A stretch of 64,000 nucleotides of DNA from Lineus longissimus (lineage: Eukaryota > Nemertea > Pilidiophora > Heteronemertea > Lineidae): contig NC_088310.1 in assembly GCF_910592395.1 (NCBI RefSeq), forward strand, positions 21,771,501 to 21,835,500, in the 5' to 3' direction. The notes under the pieces were generated by a model. It saw nothing but the letters and a program-made list of their open reading frames with translations, was not told the DNA's origin and ran no database searches. Position numbers and translations under genes: made by a program. Shown in pieces: positions 13,154 through 25,925 of the stretch; the stretch's first letter is position 1; each line of letters starts with the position of its first letter.

Positions 13154-15331
13154 TTCCTGCTTGTTGATTCTCAACACATTTTCTCATGTGCTTCTCAAGA
13201 GTGCTTGGCACTGAGAAGGGCATGCTGCAAAATTTGCACCGGTAAACATCCTTGCCTAAGCGTCCATGTGTTTTCATATGACGTGTTAGCTTGCTCGATT
13301 GCGCGCAAGCGTACTGGCATAGTTCACATTTATAAGGTTTTTCGCCAGTATGACTACGTCTGTGTACAGTTAGATTCGAGCAGTTCTTGAAAACCTTACC
13401 ACAGTACTCACATGTATCGTTGCGTCCTCTATTACTGCTCTCCTTTTTTATCATATTGTGGTGAGCCTGGTGGAGAGCAGGGTCAAGCATGATCCTGCCA
13501 CCACTGTCACTTTGTAGCTTTAACCGATTCTCCCCAAGCGACATCAAGGCACTAGGTGGATGCGTTCCGTTTTGCTGGGGAGTGCTGCTCGGGATATGAT
13601 GGTCCATTGGTGGCATTGGTGGGTGATGCGGGTGCATTGCACCCATAAATATATCACGGGGTGGCACCGGATGTGCACTAGGTGGGAACCATATTCCTGA
13701 ATACAGGGCCTCCATGTTGGACAAATGCTCAGCTGGTGCCTCCAATTTAATCCTCTTTGCCAATTCTGAATGGTGATAGTCAAACGAACGCCTTTCATTA
13801 CGATTTAGATGAAACGGGTGATGATGATGATGATCCAAACTGTTCATAGTTGGTTTCAGTTCATTTTCTGAGTTCATGGGAGTATGATTATGATCATTTT
13901 CCCTTATGCTCATGCCATTCTCCCTCATGCCATCAGTGATGCTGCCGGTAGTACTAGAAGCAGGCTCACTTTGGCGGGAATTCTCAGCCAAGGCTGCCTG
14001 AAATGCCTCATTGTATGGCTGGATACTGTTAAGTCCTGATTTCTCCATCACCTCACTGAGCAAAGATTGTCGGTCCTTCATTAAACTATCGATGGCTTTT
14101 TTTCTAAAGTCATTCTGATCATTCTGGTCATTGGAGTCCTCACTGAAGCTGTGCATGTGAGAAAAGTTCCTGTTTGACAGATCTTTTGGTTCTTCCGCGA
14201 TTTCATCTCGACGATCAGCATCATCATTTCCATGCGTATTTGACTCCATTTCCTCTCCGTCTTCTTCTTCATCTTCATCCATATCAGTCTCATTCTCATC
14301 CTCGCCATCTAAATCCTTCGACATGAACCGATTTGAGTCAGGGGTACTGCTTGTAGAAGGCATACTCCCGTCAGACATGTTGGAGGATATAGAAAATGGT
14401 GACTTGTTCATATGTGTTTTCATATGACGTTTGAGCTTGCTGGCCTGGGTGCAGGCGTGTGGACACAGTGAACACTTAAAAGGCTTTTCTCCTGTGTGTG
14501 ATCGTCGATGAACAATAAGATTGCTCTGAAACCGGAAACATTTCCCACAGAATTCGCAAGCCTTCAGTTTCGGTGGCTGGTTGATTTTTGGCGACTGATC
14601 TGCTGGCTCTGTTGGCGTGGTCGGTGTTGTTGGCACCGATGAATGAGAGGAGAACGGTGGCGTTCGCTTAGCGGGAGATGGCGAATGAGAGGGACTAGTG
14701 GGTTTGGTGCCAGCTAATCTACGTAGGCGCTGCGAGTAAAAATCCAATGATGGTTCTAAGCCAAGACCAAGTGGTCGTGGACGGTCCATTGCAGGTGAAT
14801 GAAATACCCCTGGCGGGGGCTCGATTCCTGGTGGAAACGCCAGTGTGTTGAATCGGTGAAATGGATCATGTAAAAGGTCCATCCTGAAGTCTGGGCCTGG
14901 CGGACGGGTGAAGGGACCATGATTCATGGGTGACAATGGCTGCCTTTCGCCGAGCGGCATACGAAACATAAACGGATGTGGAGCATGGCTGATTATATCC
15001 ATGTTGAGTAGATGAGGCGGGTGGTCTGGTGGAGAAGGCTTCATCAGTGGAGGCTGTGGGGTCACGTTCGTACTATGGCTGTGGCTGTGACTTATACTGA
15101 TTGGGATACTACAGTTGCTGCTGTTTTCTCTCTCCCGCTCTCTCGATCTTTCTCTCTCTCTCTCGCGATCGCGGTCATGCCTGTTCATTCTCTCCCGGTC
15201 CATGCCAGAGTTGATGACATTGTTGTTCTCTTGATATATCTTCATCCCATGAGCATTCTGAGCGTGTTGTACTAGGCTCCACGCCGAGTCCAATGTTGTC
15301 TTACACGTCCCGCAGACAAAACTATAGGGTT
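13083..15331 (-). CDS. BCL11: BCL11A/B-type zinc-finger transcription factor, large 3' coding exon
   Basis: This is the main exon of a sequence-specific nuclear repressor of the BCL11/CTIP family. The acceptor (TTTTTCAG, AG at 15333-15332) opens in phase 1 and the stop TGA is at 13083-13085, giving about 748 codons. Counting from the Leu codon at 15293, it encodes a finger in the PYSFVCGTC...HAQNAH segment, fingers at about 246-266 and 274-294, and a triplet at about 628-648, 656-676 and 686-706, all with TGEKP-like linkers where expected. Family hallmarks include RLRRLAG, CTQASKLKRHMKTH, AKRIKLE, DTCEYCGKVFKNCSNLTVHR and MPFSVPSTLEKHM. Other segments are an Arg/Glu repeat (about 32-57), an acidic tract (330-350), a PKDLS peptide (369-373) resembling a CtBP-docking motif, and a His run (488-492). 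The last finger ends H-x3-C instead of the vertebrate H-x4-H. Middle regions are poorly conserved. The identity is established by motif recognition; the A or B paralogue cannot be assigned, and a single pre-duplication gene is likely. Confidence 0.96.
15123..15200 (-). repeat. BCL11: Coding GA-rich microsatellite (Arg-Glu repeat)
   Basis: CTCTCT/GA-rich sequence inside the 3' exon encodes an alternating Arg-Glu/Asp-Arg stretch (DRERERERSRERERE). The tract is purine-pure on the coding strand and probably length-polymorphic. Vertebrate BCL11 proteins do not have it at this position, as far as I recall. Confidence 0.85.
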
Positions 15332-18300
15332 CTGAAAAATATAAGAAATTAATACATAAGCATTAAGATTTAATGTAAACTTCATGTGTTTGCAAGGCGC
15401 TGAAAACCACAACCAGAAGTGTTACCAGGATTCTAATTGAAAATACTTTCTGCTGAAGAGGAGATAAGGTGGATAGAGGGAAGAAAGAACTCTGAGTAGA
15501 TATATGTGTTGTTAGCATCTGCTTCCCTGTGTCTTCTGTCACTATCTTAAGAAAGTTTTAAAATTCTGGCATTTGTCAAAAGATGAAAATAGCACTTAAA
15601 AATTCCGAAGATTGATGGCAAACGAAAGTCTTGTTTGAATTATTAGATTTCCCCAACCTAATATGCATAGTTTTCCCCTGCCGTCCCCGTGCACCTATGA
15701 CAACCAAGAGCCATTAGCCTCCAACATCAAACCTCCATCCTGTATGCAGCTTTTTTACAGCTTCACAGTTTTACCCATCATATGTGAGTGATATTAATGA
15801 CACGGCTCATTAGAACCCCAGCACATACATCAAATTTTTGGCTGAATTCTCCCAATGGTGGTTAGCATCTTGGTTAGGCCATTCTTCACTGTCTCCTCCT
15901 GTATTAAGTTTTTATGCATTTCGTCCTCTGCACTTGTCATGTCATTGCTGTTGGTTTATACCAATTGCAAATGACACGGAGATAAGAATTTTGTGCTGAT
16001 GGCTTGATTGCACCAATTTCGATAAGAATTCAAAGATTTCAATGAACTAAATTCCAATGGTAGCAGATTTTTTCTCTTCAATTTGAGCAGTCGAATACAT
16101 TATCTGTGCAAATCAGTTCTTCCTTTCAGCAGCAAATGTGCTATCTGGATGTCAGTTCCTCCATACATCTATCACTTTCAAAGTCCAATTTTATCAATTT
16201 GTCAAATGGACACTGCGTCACCAGAATGGCATGTGAATTTTTTTCTTAATGCGGAAAGACAACAACTGATTTGCTCAGAACACCTGCCTTAACTGAAGTG
16301 ACCTCATGATTTTAGTAAATTTGGACCAAAGTATATTCAGATTCACGCCAACAGATGATTCTGAACAGCCCATCATTAAATCTTGTTGTTGATTTTACAT
16401 TTTAAATCCTGAAGCAATTACCCAAGAAAACCATATTTTTTATTGACTTTCGATTCCCTTCAGTTAAAAAGCCATATTGGCAAAATATCCTGTCTTATGG
16501 GAAAATTAGAATGTCCGGCACATCTCTAAGATACAAACAACAAATTGAATTATATCACATGCGAAAGGAATTTAAACAACATTACACAAATCTTAAAGGA
16601 GGCGAGTAAATCTTATTATTCTTATCATTATTTATAATCGCAATATGAACAGGAAATTTGAGAAAAATGCGACTAAAACAGACATGTCAAATACGATCAC
16701 AGTAATCAATCAAACTCTTTATGGATGGAATCGTCAATGCCGAGGAATTGTGCGATGGTGGCACCTTATGACCGAGAGAACATTTTCTCAGCGTGAGTGT
16801 AAACACAAGTCACTGTGTTATTTGGGAACTCGAAATGAAAAAAAGACATGATCAGAATAAAAAGTATCTTCGAAACCCTCTGCATATGAACTGTCAGTGA
16901 GTAGTTAACTTGGATATACGTTTGTGATTGGCTTTGAAATATTATTTTGCTGTTGGTGTCGAACAATGAGGAGTAATTGGCCATCATCCTACTGGTTATT
17001 TGATTTTGTACCTGGTTATATGTACATTAAATAACTCGACATTCTCTTCCTGTCTCAAGTTTGCACACGTAAGAATATTCAGCTTAATAACTTGATGCTG
17101 TAAAAGTAGTAAAGGGTTAAAGGCAGTGAGAGTTCGGGCATAAATTTAGGATGTTTTACCTGCAGATATAACGATGATAATTTGTGTTGAATTCGATGAA
17201 AAGAATGAAGAAACAACCTTTTATTCCATTACAGGAAAAACGATTTAAAACTTATTTTTATGTTTAAGATATTTCATCCCTTGTTTTTTAGTTGATATCG
17301 TACAAGATTACGTCAGTAGATATGCAACAAGAAATGTATTCATCCGGTAAGAGGTTTCACTGGTAGTAGGCTTCTTCCGACTTCTTAACAGTTTCTCTTA
17401 ACTTTTTCCTGCTTTATCCAACACATTTCCGACTTTTCCTTGAAATGTCGGATTTCTAGAAAACCCTTGAAAAAACCCCGTTTTTTCAAATATAAATATT
17501 TTTAAATGCCAGTGCACTGAGCGAGCTTAGATTCTGTGTCATCCACTTCTCCAGCCAGTCAACCCCAAGTGTATTATCAAGATGCTGAAAAACAAAGCCA
17601 GCATCAAGTACAGACATCAAGATGTTTGCTTGTTAAGTATCTTTTTATTTTTAGCTTTAATTTGATGTTGAATAGCTACAGGAAGAAAACTAGACAAACA
17701 AAACACACACTCATTTCAAGAAAATTGCGGCAGAAATGAAATGTGAACAAGAAATGATAACGTGTTTGGCTTGTCTATCATCATATTGCATCATTATTGA
17801 AAGGTTGTTTGAGCATGGAGAAAGGACCAGGGTCCCAGTACTTAGAATTGTTTGGTCAGATTTTCTTTATGCAATGAACAACACATTCCCATATAGCAAT
17901 TTCATTTAACATACTCTTTATGAAACATCATTATTTTGTGGACCCTTTTCTACCTTGGACAAACATGTGGCAATTGGATAATAAAAATTGTTACATTTCT
18001 CTGCCATCCGTTCAGTTGTTTATTCCTTGGTCAAGCGGCCGGCGATGACGTTTGCACTAATCTGCTGCATTTTTTGGCGGGGGGGGGGGCAACTGTCTTC
18101 TACCTAAATTCAAGTGATTTGATACCTTAGGCGTGGTTTCTGATGATGATCAGGCAATATATCCTTAGTTCTCAGTGAGGGGTCTTGGCAACCCAACCAG
18201 TCACACAGACAGCAAAATAAAAAGTCGAGTCACTGAATTATGATATAGTCTTGAATGAGGTCTTAAACGTCAGACACGCCTTGTTGTCAAAGCAGAAAAG

Positions 18301-18597
18301 AAGTATAAACTGAAAACTCAATAGTAATATAGATCATTGAAGACGTCGTCAAAGAATGTTCTGTGGAAAAATGTCGGCGTTATTTAAATAATTGAGCAGA
18401 TTTTTACGGACGCTATTCTTCTTACTGTACAACATTGTTAAGAATCCTGATATTAATTTTGATACCTATTTTCACTATACAATTAAGTGTGATATGTCTG
18501 ATGATCGCCGTTCAAAAATGATTCCAATTTGAAAAAGTAATACGGGCTCGGCTTTAATCAGATAACATTTGGTGCATATGCTGGTGTTTCTTGTGCG

Positions 18598-18617
18598 TTT
18601 CAGGTTGCTACCTGAAA
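18598..18617. promoter_or_regulatory. Perfect inverted repeat TTTCAGGT-N4-ACCTGAAA
   Basis: An 8-bp perfect inverted repeat with a 4-base spacer (TGCT) carries two facing CAGGT/ACCTG half-sites, the core bound by Snail/ZEB-type zinc fingers. It lies about 150 bases upstream of the ATG at 18768, so it may belong to the same regulatory patch. Function is inferred only from the motif. Confidence 0.3.
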
Positions 18618-18720
18618 AGGGATATGATTACATTCTCTATCTTTATGATCTATAATGATACCCCCTGAAGTTTGGACTAACACGAAAATAACTGTTAAAG
18701 ATTTGAAACAAGACAATATG

Positions 18721-18767
18721 TCTGCTCCGGCGTGCACGTGACGTATGGCACCCACATCTCTGCCAAG
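18721..18767 (+). promoter_or_regulatory. CpG-rich candidate promoter with E-box/CRE element
   Basis: Sequence immediately upstream of the 18768 ATG contains TGCACGTGACGTA, an E-box (CACGTG) fused to a CRE-like TGACGT, in the densest CpG patch of this intron. An AAGATGGCG element at 18765-18773 resembles the YY1 motif found near transcription or translation starts of many animal genes. There is no obvious TATA box. This is a candidate only; it could equally be an intronic enhancer. Confidence 0.3.
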
Positions 18768-18881
18768 ATGGCGACCAGCGTAAATCGACGTAACAAAGCT
18801 AGTTACGCAAGCACAGGGGACAGGTTAATCGGATTGGAAGAGGAGAATGAGGCACATTTACACATTCACAATTGTTCATGA
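18768..18881 (+). CDS. Short ORF (37 aa) in CpG-rich pocket, possible promoter-proximal exon
   Basis: An ATG in a near-ideal initiation context (GCCAAGATGGCG, which is also a YY1-like AAGATGGCG element) opens a 37-residue frame beginning MATSVNRRNK, with a charged LEEENEAH stretch near the end, and stops at TGA 18879-18881. The 120 bases from 18721 hold about ten CpGs, well above neighbouring intronic sequence, with CACGTGACGT (overlapping E-box and CRE-like sites) just upstream. An internal ACAG|GTTAAT at 18823/18824 could act as a donor, making this the first exon of a spliced plus-strand gene nested in the BCL11 intron; alternatively an AATAAA at 19025 could end a short unspliced transcript. 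I do not recognise the peptide. It could also be a conserved non-coding element that happens to be open. Confidence 0.3.
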   Translation: MATSVNRRNKASYASTGDRLIGLEEENEAHLHIHNCS

Positions 18882-21800
18882 ACTGAATTCTGCATCATGG
18901 CTGTGATCAATGAAATGATTGGGGTCAAGGGTAACTTTGCCTCTGGCTATCCATCATGTGCCACACGCACACCCAATCTTGCATGAGGAATTCTGCATTA
19001 ATGATGCATAAATACCAAGTATACAATAAATCTTTCTTTTTTTCTGGCTAAAATACCAGTAATTATTGTGAACATTCGTTGCATAATTCTTGAACGACAG
19101 CCGCATCATGCACAATATCACCTCTTTGGGTTTTTCATTTGTAAAGCTTGGCGACAATATGGAGTATGTCAGTCATTGCTTCTACATAATTCAGATCACA
19201 TGTTTAACGAAAGTCTTATGGGCGTTGATTTAAATCTCATTCCCGATGTCTTCTCTATGTTTCAACTTGTATAAACCCATGACTTTCATAGTATTTTTAA
19301 ACGGTACATTTTCGTAGAGGATAGAATGTTAAAAAGAAAAAATCAATTCAAATACTCCATTTTTGAAAGGTAACAAATATTCGACTATATCCCCTCTCAA
19401 GCACACCATAAGATTTCAATCTTGAACCTATGATGATGCAGATCACATACTCGGTGATGGATTCACTTCAAAAATCAAATACTGTAATTTTCCCAACATT
19501 TTCAAATTAAAAATATATTGATGGCTTTTTCACTGCATCAATAAAATATCGCTGGCTTGTAGCGACCACTCTTCTTCTTACGCAGTCTACTGTGACATGG
19601 TTGTGCAATTGACTATGTTTATTAAACGGCTGGACAGAATTTGAAATGAGGCTGTATTCGCTCGGGTACGATTTTTACATGGATATCTTTACATCGAGGT
19701 GTGAGTTAAATGCCTTATTTTGTCAACATCATGCAGTAACAGAACCAGAATGATTGGATACAATTGGACTTGGTTTGTAACAAAAAGACCAAAAACGGCA
19801 CGGGTGCGGACAAAGCTCATTGCCCTACCCCGAGGCACTGTCTAAAGAACTGAATCAGCCATGTGACCTGCCTCCGGCGTGAAATAGAAACCAAGAGTAA
19901 AATGAATGAAAATTGTAAAACATGGTTTACTCATGCAGGATGATGGCTGCTATGGATTATACATCCAAGAGAAGTGAGCAGTCCAGTGTCAAGTCGCCGA
20001 GGATGGACGCCACTTTTCTGAATGCCCGATCTTGCCGCTTCATGAATTTGACTCTGGGTCTCTTGTTACATAATGGTCCGACCACTGGTTCATCTTCCAG
20101 GCAGAGCGCTGGATTATTATGTGCGAGACGAATGCTGATCCCCGCTAATTAAACTCGATATACAGCGTTATTAAGTCTAAAATGACTGACATTTGAAAGC
20201 AACCATCTCGGCCAGATATGCTATAATAATCTTTATAATTGCTACTGTTATTTTTCATCACCTCGGGTGGAAGACACCCAATATGATGAATCTAAAAAGA
20301 GTGGTTTGTGATAATAACTAAATTTTGCAATAAAGCGATAGATTAGCCTTCGAGATGACACGCCTTTGTGTCTTTGCACCAAACATGTATTTGGTGACTT
20401 CATAGACACTAATTCACAAATTATAATTTGAGATAAATTGATAACAACCTTATACCGTTATCTATCGAATCAAAATTGAACAAAAAAAGAGAGGTATGGC
20501 AGGGCCTATAATTTAGTTTTTCTGGGCTTTCAACCGCTTTTTCAGTCTTTCTTCATTGGGAAAATGTTTTTATAAAGTAAGTGATACAATTTTCTTCAGT
20601 GATTACTAACGTGTATGCGAATCTAGCAGGTCAACAACTTCTACACGTCTCAGCGAAAAACTACTGCCATCGATATTCAGCATCACAAACTCCAGAATGG
20701 AACGAAATTGAGAGAGTTAAATAAGAAAGGATTAATTCTGTCATTTTCTAATCCTCTGTCACATACCAGACGTGATATTACACAATGAACGCTATGAAAC
20801 TCCCTTTGCACTGAACATGTTTTCTTCATAATACAGTGTGTACAGCGGCCAGAGAATAAGAAATGTGACATGATAAAGGACACTAAAACTAACAAGACTA
20901 CCCAAATGAAGTTTTGAAGTTTTCAGTAGACGTTAATTTCAATCGAACTTTTATGCAGACGATCGTTTCAATGAATTTGGTTGAACTCTTTTTGAATAAA
21001 GGGTGAAATGTAAAGAAAGTTCCCATCATTTCCTAAGTCCGTTATTACCGGGAATGTGACATTTTGAATGAAGAAATTCGTACTCGTGATAGTGACAGTT
21101 TAGTCGGATTCACTTCATTTCATGGAGTAGTTAAGATGACGAGTTGATGGTCATTTTGATTGGTTATGCACTGAAGGCCTACACGAATAAAAGTACAGGC
21201 ATCTTGAAATTTTAAATTGGTAAAACGTTAAAGAAAATACTGCTACAAATAATGCAGTCAATCACATCAACATTGGAAAACGTCATAAAGAAGAACTCGG
21301 TCCAGATAACTAAAGATGTGTCGACTTCCTCATTAATTTGGAAAGGTTCGCCTTGTAGGCGTGGGTCCAATTGGGCATGGCGACGGCCCATGTTTACCAA
21401 TACAGCTTGAGGGTTTGAGTTTTCCTGTTGTTGACACCGAAGTGCTGTCAGTGTCATTCATCGAGGATTTCGAATTTTCTCACCAGTTGATTACGAAGCT
21501 AATGCTATACTTATTACTATTACCTGGAAGATAGCGACATTTGATTTTTGTACATACTTATAATAAATGTAGTGGTTTCAAGCAAAGCCATCTTAAATAT
21601 TGCAAAAGGCAGCAGTACGTTTTTTTAGAGATCAAAGTGAAAAGTGTACACAAGCCAGTGTCCATAACGAAATTAACTGGTCGCCATGGTGATATAACTC
21701 CGCCATCTTTTAATGTTTTTTTTCATGCCAGCATCAATGTGTAGCAAGGCTAATACGTTATTAAATCAAAAACCTTACACAAAGAACTAAATATAATTTT

Positions 21801-23612
21801 ACGAAAAGATCACTGAAATGCAACCCGAAAACATTTGGACACAATAACATAACTATGTGACAATGCCGAGTCCTAATGCACCTATTTAAAGTTGTAACTG
21901 GTCCTAGTACCAGACTTAAAAGTCCTTTGAAGTTTGACATTACCCCACAGGGAACGAGCAAACCATTAGGCTTCCGACTTTCGATACAGAGTCCGCCTCC
22001 AGAGATTTTTTATCAGTCAAAGTTATTTTGTAGCCGGTACTATGGCTTAATTTCCTCCATTTGGTCGGACTTCCTGTACATTTCTTGAACTAAACTGTAC
22101 TTAATCCATTGGGTATTTCAGAAAATTAAGACTGGAATGGTATTGAGATTTACGATATCGAGTTTTAGCCATAAGCATTGGCGACACCGAACACTCACCA
22201 GAGCTTAGTATTTTGAGTCTGAAGTGGACAATGAAGTACATCAAACAGATTTTTCATATAAAGTGCAATTTTCCTCTTTTGATATCACCAAAATGGTATT
22301 TCGTGGAAGTTCAATTGGACACTTGACCATTTACACGTAGATATGTTTTAGAATATTGAAAGCCGCGAATGGTATTATCATTTAAGCAATTTTTGTTACT
22401 CTCTGAGCTGGGCGTCCTGAGGTCGTTGTAATCACAGTCAGGGGCTTGTTGTAAGTGATGTTCATAAGCCCCGTGCCTAAAGTTCATAAGTTAAGTTTTG
22501 AAATTGAGAGATAAATACTATAACTTCTTAACTTGCTCACAATATCATGATCAAATCAACAGCTATTCCTGTCTTATTGGTATCTATAACTACCGAATCT
22601 GAAGATGTCCATTTCTCGTTGATCTGTCAGCTGCAGCTCCCTGAAACAGGAGATAATGATGAAGGGGAAATAGAGTTCATCGTGTTGACCAGCACGATAT
22701 AGATGTGTTGCTTGACATGATCGCCTCTCTGTTTGCAAGAGGATGTACCACCTATGTCTTGCAAAGATGGCAGTAGTGGTTAATGGAAATCATGAATACT
22801 TAATCCTTATTTTGACTAGCTGATCGTAGTAATTATCAATACTTTAGAGATGACTTCATTAACAAGTCATCCGAGTATAGATGTAAGGTTGCGGAATATG
22901 GTATAGATATCAGCTCTCAGGAAAACAGTGTCCAGAGCCCAGAATGTCAAGCATATACTCTACAGTATAGTACATATCAATGCTGACAAGTATGTGCATT
23001 ATCTAGATAAGATATAAGAACTAGGCAGTTGGTCCACTGACCATATTCCTCAATCCAAGGGCAGAAGGTGCCTAAATCAAATGTGTTGTTGCAAGCATGT
23101 TTACATTTACCTAATGAATAGCCAGAATGAAAACAATTCAAGTCTTACAATTATTGAATTCCCTTCCAAAATAAAGTAAAACACATTTTTCTCCCGGCCA
23201 GGCTTCAGAGCATCTACTAAGCCCCCCCCCCCCCCCAATATTGCACTTTTAAAGCTACACGCTTGATTCACACCCCTGCAGGTGATCTGCACATTGATTC
23301 CAATTGCAACACCTATAGACAGCACAAAAGATACGCTCATAAGCCAACTTGACTGACTAAGTGCTTCTAAACACTTCAATTTCATCAACAAAAGCTGATA
23401 ACATACATTGCTTCTGGCACACCATGATGTTTATGGCAAATGTCATGAACTAAGAACGTTGCATGAACGGCGCAGCAACATGACCATTATGTGCAAGAAC
23501 AGTCATGGGCAATTCAAAATTTTGTCAAAGACTTTTTAAAAGACGACCACAATTTCATTCTGCTGTACATGACATTATTTAATCCCACACAAAATGGCAT
23601 GGGGTTGAAACG

Positions 23613-23626
23613 GTTGCCATGGTAAC
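23613..23626. promoter_or_regulatory. Near-perfect RFX X-box GTTGCCATGGTAAC
   Basis: This 14-mer matches the symmetric high-affinity RFX consensus (GTTGCCATGGYAAC). It lies within the BCL11 intron. RFX factors bind such X-boxes at ciliary and neuronal genes in animals. The motif match is direct; use in this organism is inference. Confidence 0.5.
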
Positions 23627-25870
23627 GGTACGAGCATCTTTACACAACACCAACTGAAATGAAGGTCGTGTTGTGCAGCATCTTGTTAGGCGACATATTT
23701 CACTTTAGTTTCAGGCCAAGAAAAACAATATATCAATGCTTGTCATTGAGAAATGATTGAAAGTATACACATGTTAAGAATTGCTAGAGATCAGAAAATA
23801 CTCTTTCCATTAACTAATTCAGGGGTGGGTCCAGGAGTCTGTAAAAGAACGTAGGTGTCAATTCCCCGTAATTCATTGTCAATTTCAAAGACCTTTCTCA
23901 AACAAAATGTTGGAGGGGGATTTCCACTGTGCCACCCCTGGTTATGTCCCTGTAACCAAAGCCATAGAAGTTGGTATTTTGCCATTTTGCGAATAATACA
24001 CATGCATGGATTGTTTTTTACGTCAGACTATTGAAACAAACTTCTGTAAGGATTTATACAAAACAAAATAACATAGAGCGCCTATTTCTCAAGAAATGCG
24101 AAAAGCATAAAAAATTTAGAAGAATCCCACTACCTTGCCTTTTCCTACTAGAGGATGCTAATTTTGACCCCGGGTATCAACATGACCTCCATTGAGCTGA
24201 CAACACCTCTATATGCATTCCAAACAGGTCTTGTTTCACAGACCCAAGAACCAGTACCATGTAAAGGACCTCTATGGATAAAAATAATAAGACAGCCTTC
24301 TTATGTTAGCATTAGCGACGTGGTATCTGACATATCACATAGAGTGCCAGGGTGTGATATCGGGAAAATTATTAGGCTGGCATGAAAAAATTCAGAAAAG
24401 ATGACATTACCACACAGTGTAAAGATGGGGGCCAATCACATGACAGCTATTTCGTTTGATGGGTACGTACACACAACATTGAGAACCCTGATTGTAGCCA
24501 GGATCTGTCTTTCACATTTCTGCACCTTCTGCTTTATGAATACATTAATGGGGCTCAACACCACAAATCTGTTTTTGTTCCGATATCTTAATTGGATGAA
24601 ACAACCAGACTTCAGTATTTTCGACATGTTACTTTTTTTAATTTCCTTCCCCAGAAAGAATAAACCCTTACTGAAACGAACCGAAAATCGCTTTCTTAGA
24701 TCAATAATTTTTCAAATTAAATTGTCAATAGCTGCTGCTCACGTGTATAAAACGTGTAGGAATAATTTGACAACAGCAGGATCCAACTTCCAGTAATTTG
24801 TAGTTATAATCCATTCATGTCATAACAGCTTCCTAATTCTCCCTGCAGACTGAAGTGGCTGGTCGCGATATTATATGCGAAAGAGTAGACGAAAGTCATA
24901 CGAAAAATACCTCTGACCTCTAGGACTTATTCATGAGGAAAGCTTATTTCAACTTAAATGACTAACTGATTGGAAAGAAGTCATTTTCTCCATGACCAAA
25001 CTAAGCCACAATTTCTTTGGTGTCAACTTGTCTCCCTAGTACTCGACAAGACTTCATTGGTCATCTGAGAATAGAGAACTAACTTATCCTTACGGGAATT
25101 TTCCTCTTGGCTTGGTCATTGTGCTGAATCAAATATATTATCTGCCACCAAGGCATACCCTTTCTTCTATGCCATATATTTTTCTTCCATGGCATGTAAA
25201 AACTAACAATTTTGTTGAAAGCTAACCACTGAAATAAAAATTTCATGATGTCAGGATTGGCAAGCCTGCTCAAATGCGTTAAAGGCCAAACAATGATATT
25301 CAGATTTTCGAGAAAAAACACTTTACAGTAAAAAACGCTGAGCAAATCCTCAACCCAAGTGGAGTAAAACCTTTGTCAATTTTTCTTCATAAGATCAATT
25401 GTTCACTGCGCAAAATCAATCCAGCAACCAGCAAAATCTAAAAACTCAAGCGACCAATACCATTGATATTGGCTCGCTTGCGGACACATTTTTTAACTCG
25501 AGGCTTTTATCAAAAAATATTCATTGACTTAATATCGTACGATTTCAACTGGCATCAGAATTCTAACCTTGATAATTCAAATATGCAATTTTTCAGATAT
25601 TTTGTCACATGTCGACAGTGGTCCCAATCACTTCACATTTCCCACTACATTCTTAAGAAATGGCAAATAATGCCGAGCTCATATATTGTGCATTCTTAAT
25701 AATCTTGCAACCTTTACCAGCTATGGATTTAATGATAAATAGTAACCTCTCAATAAGGGGTTAAATATTCTCATTGACTACCAAATTGAAGGGATTTTCA
25801 AGTGTATATACTTGGCTTGATTGAAAAAAAAGACTTCACTCGACCTTTTTATTATTCATCACACCAGTGC

Positions 25871-25925
25871 ATCAATGGTTAAATGTTTAAATGTTAAAGT
25901 TCAGATAATCTAAACATTTATTGAT
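25871..25925. repeat. Interrupted inverted repeat ATCAAT/AAATGTTTA
   Basis: ATCAAT-(4)-AAATGTTTA is mirrored by TAAACATTT-ATTGAT, 15 paired bases with one 4-base bulge and a loop of about 21 bases. AT-rich; possibly a decayed miniature inverted-repeat element. No target-site duplication was identified. Confidence 0.5.

Noticed and set aside
13205-15275. Several plus- and minus-strand open frames overlapping the large exon
   Set aside because: They are shadows of the BCL11 reading frame, produced by its GC-richer codons and repeats.
24401-24796. 131-codon ATG-initiated plus-strand frame, the longest outside BCL11
   Set aside because: No recognisable domain, low-CpG AT-rich composition, no clear splice context. 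A frame of this length is plausible by chance in 64 kb over six frames.
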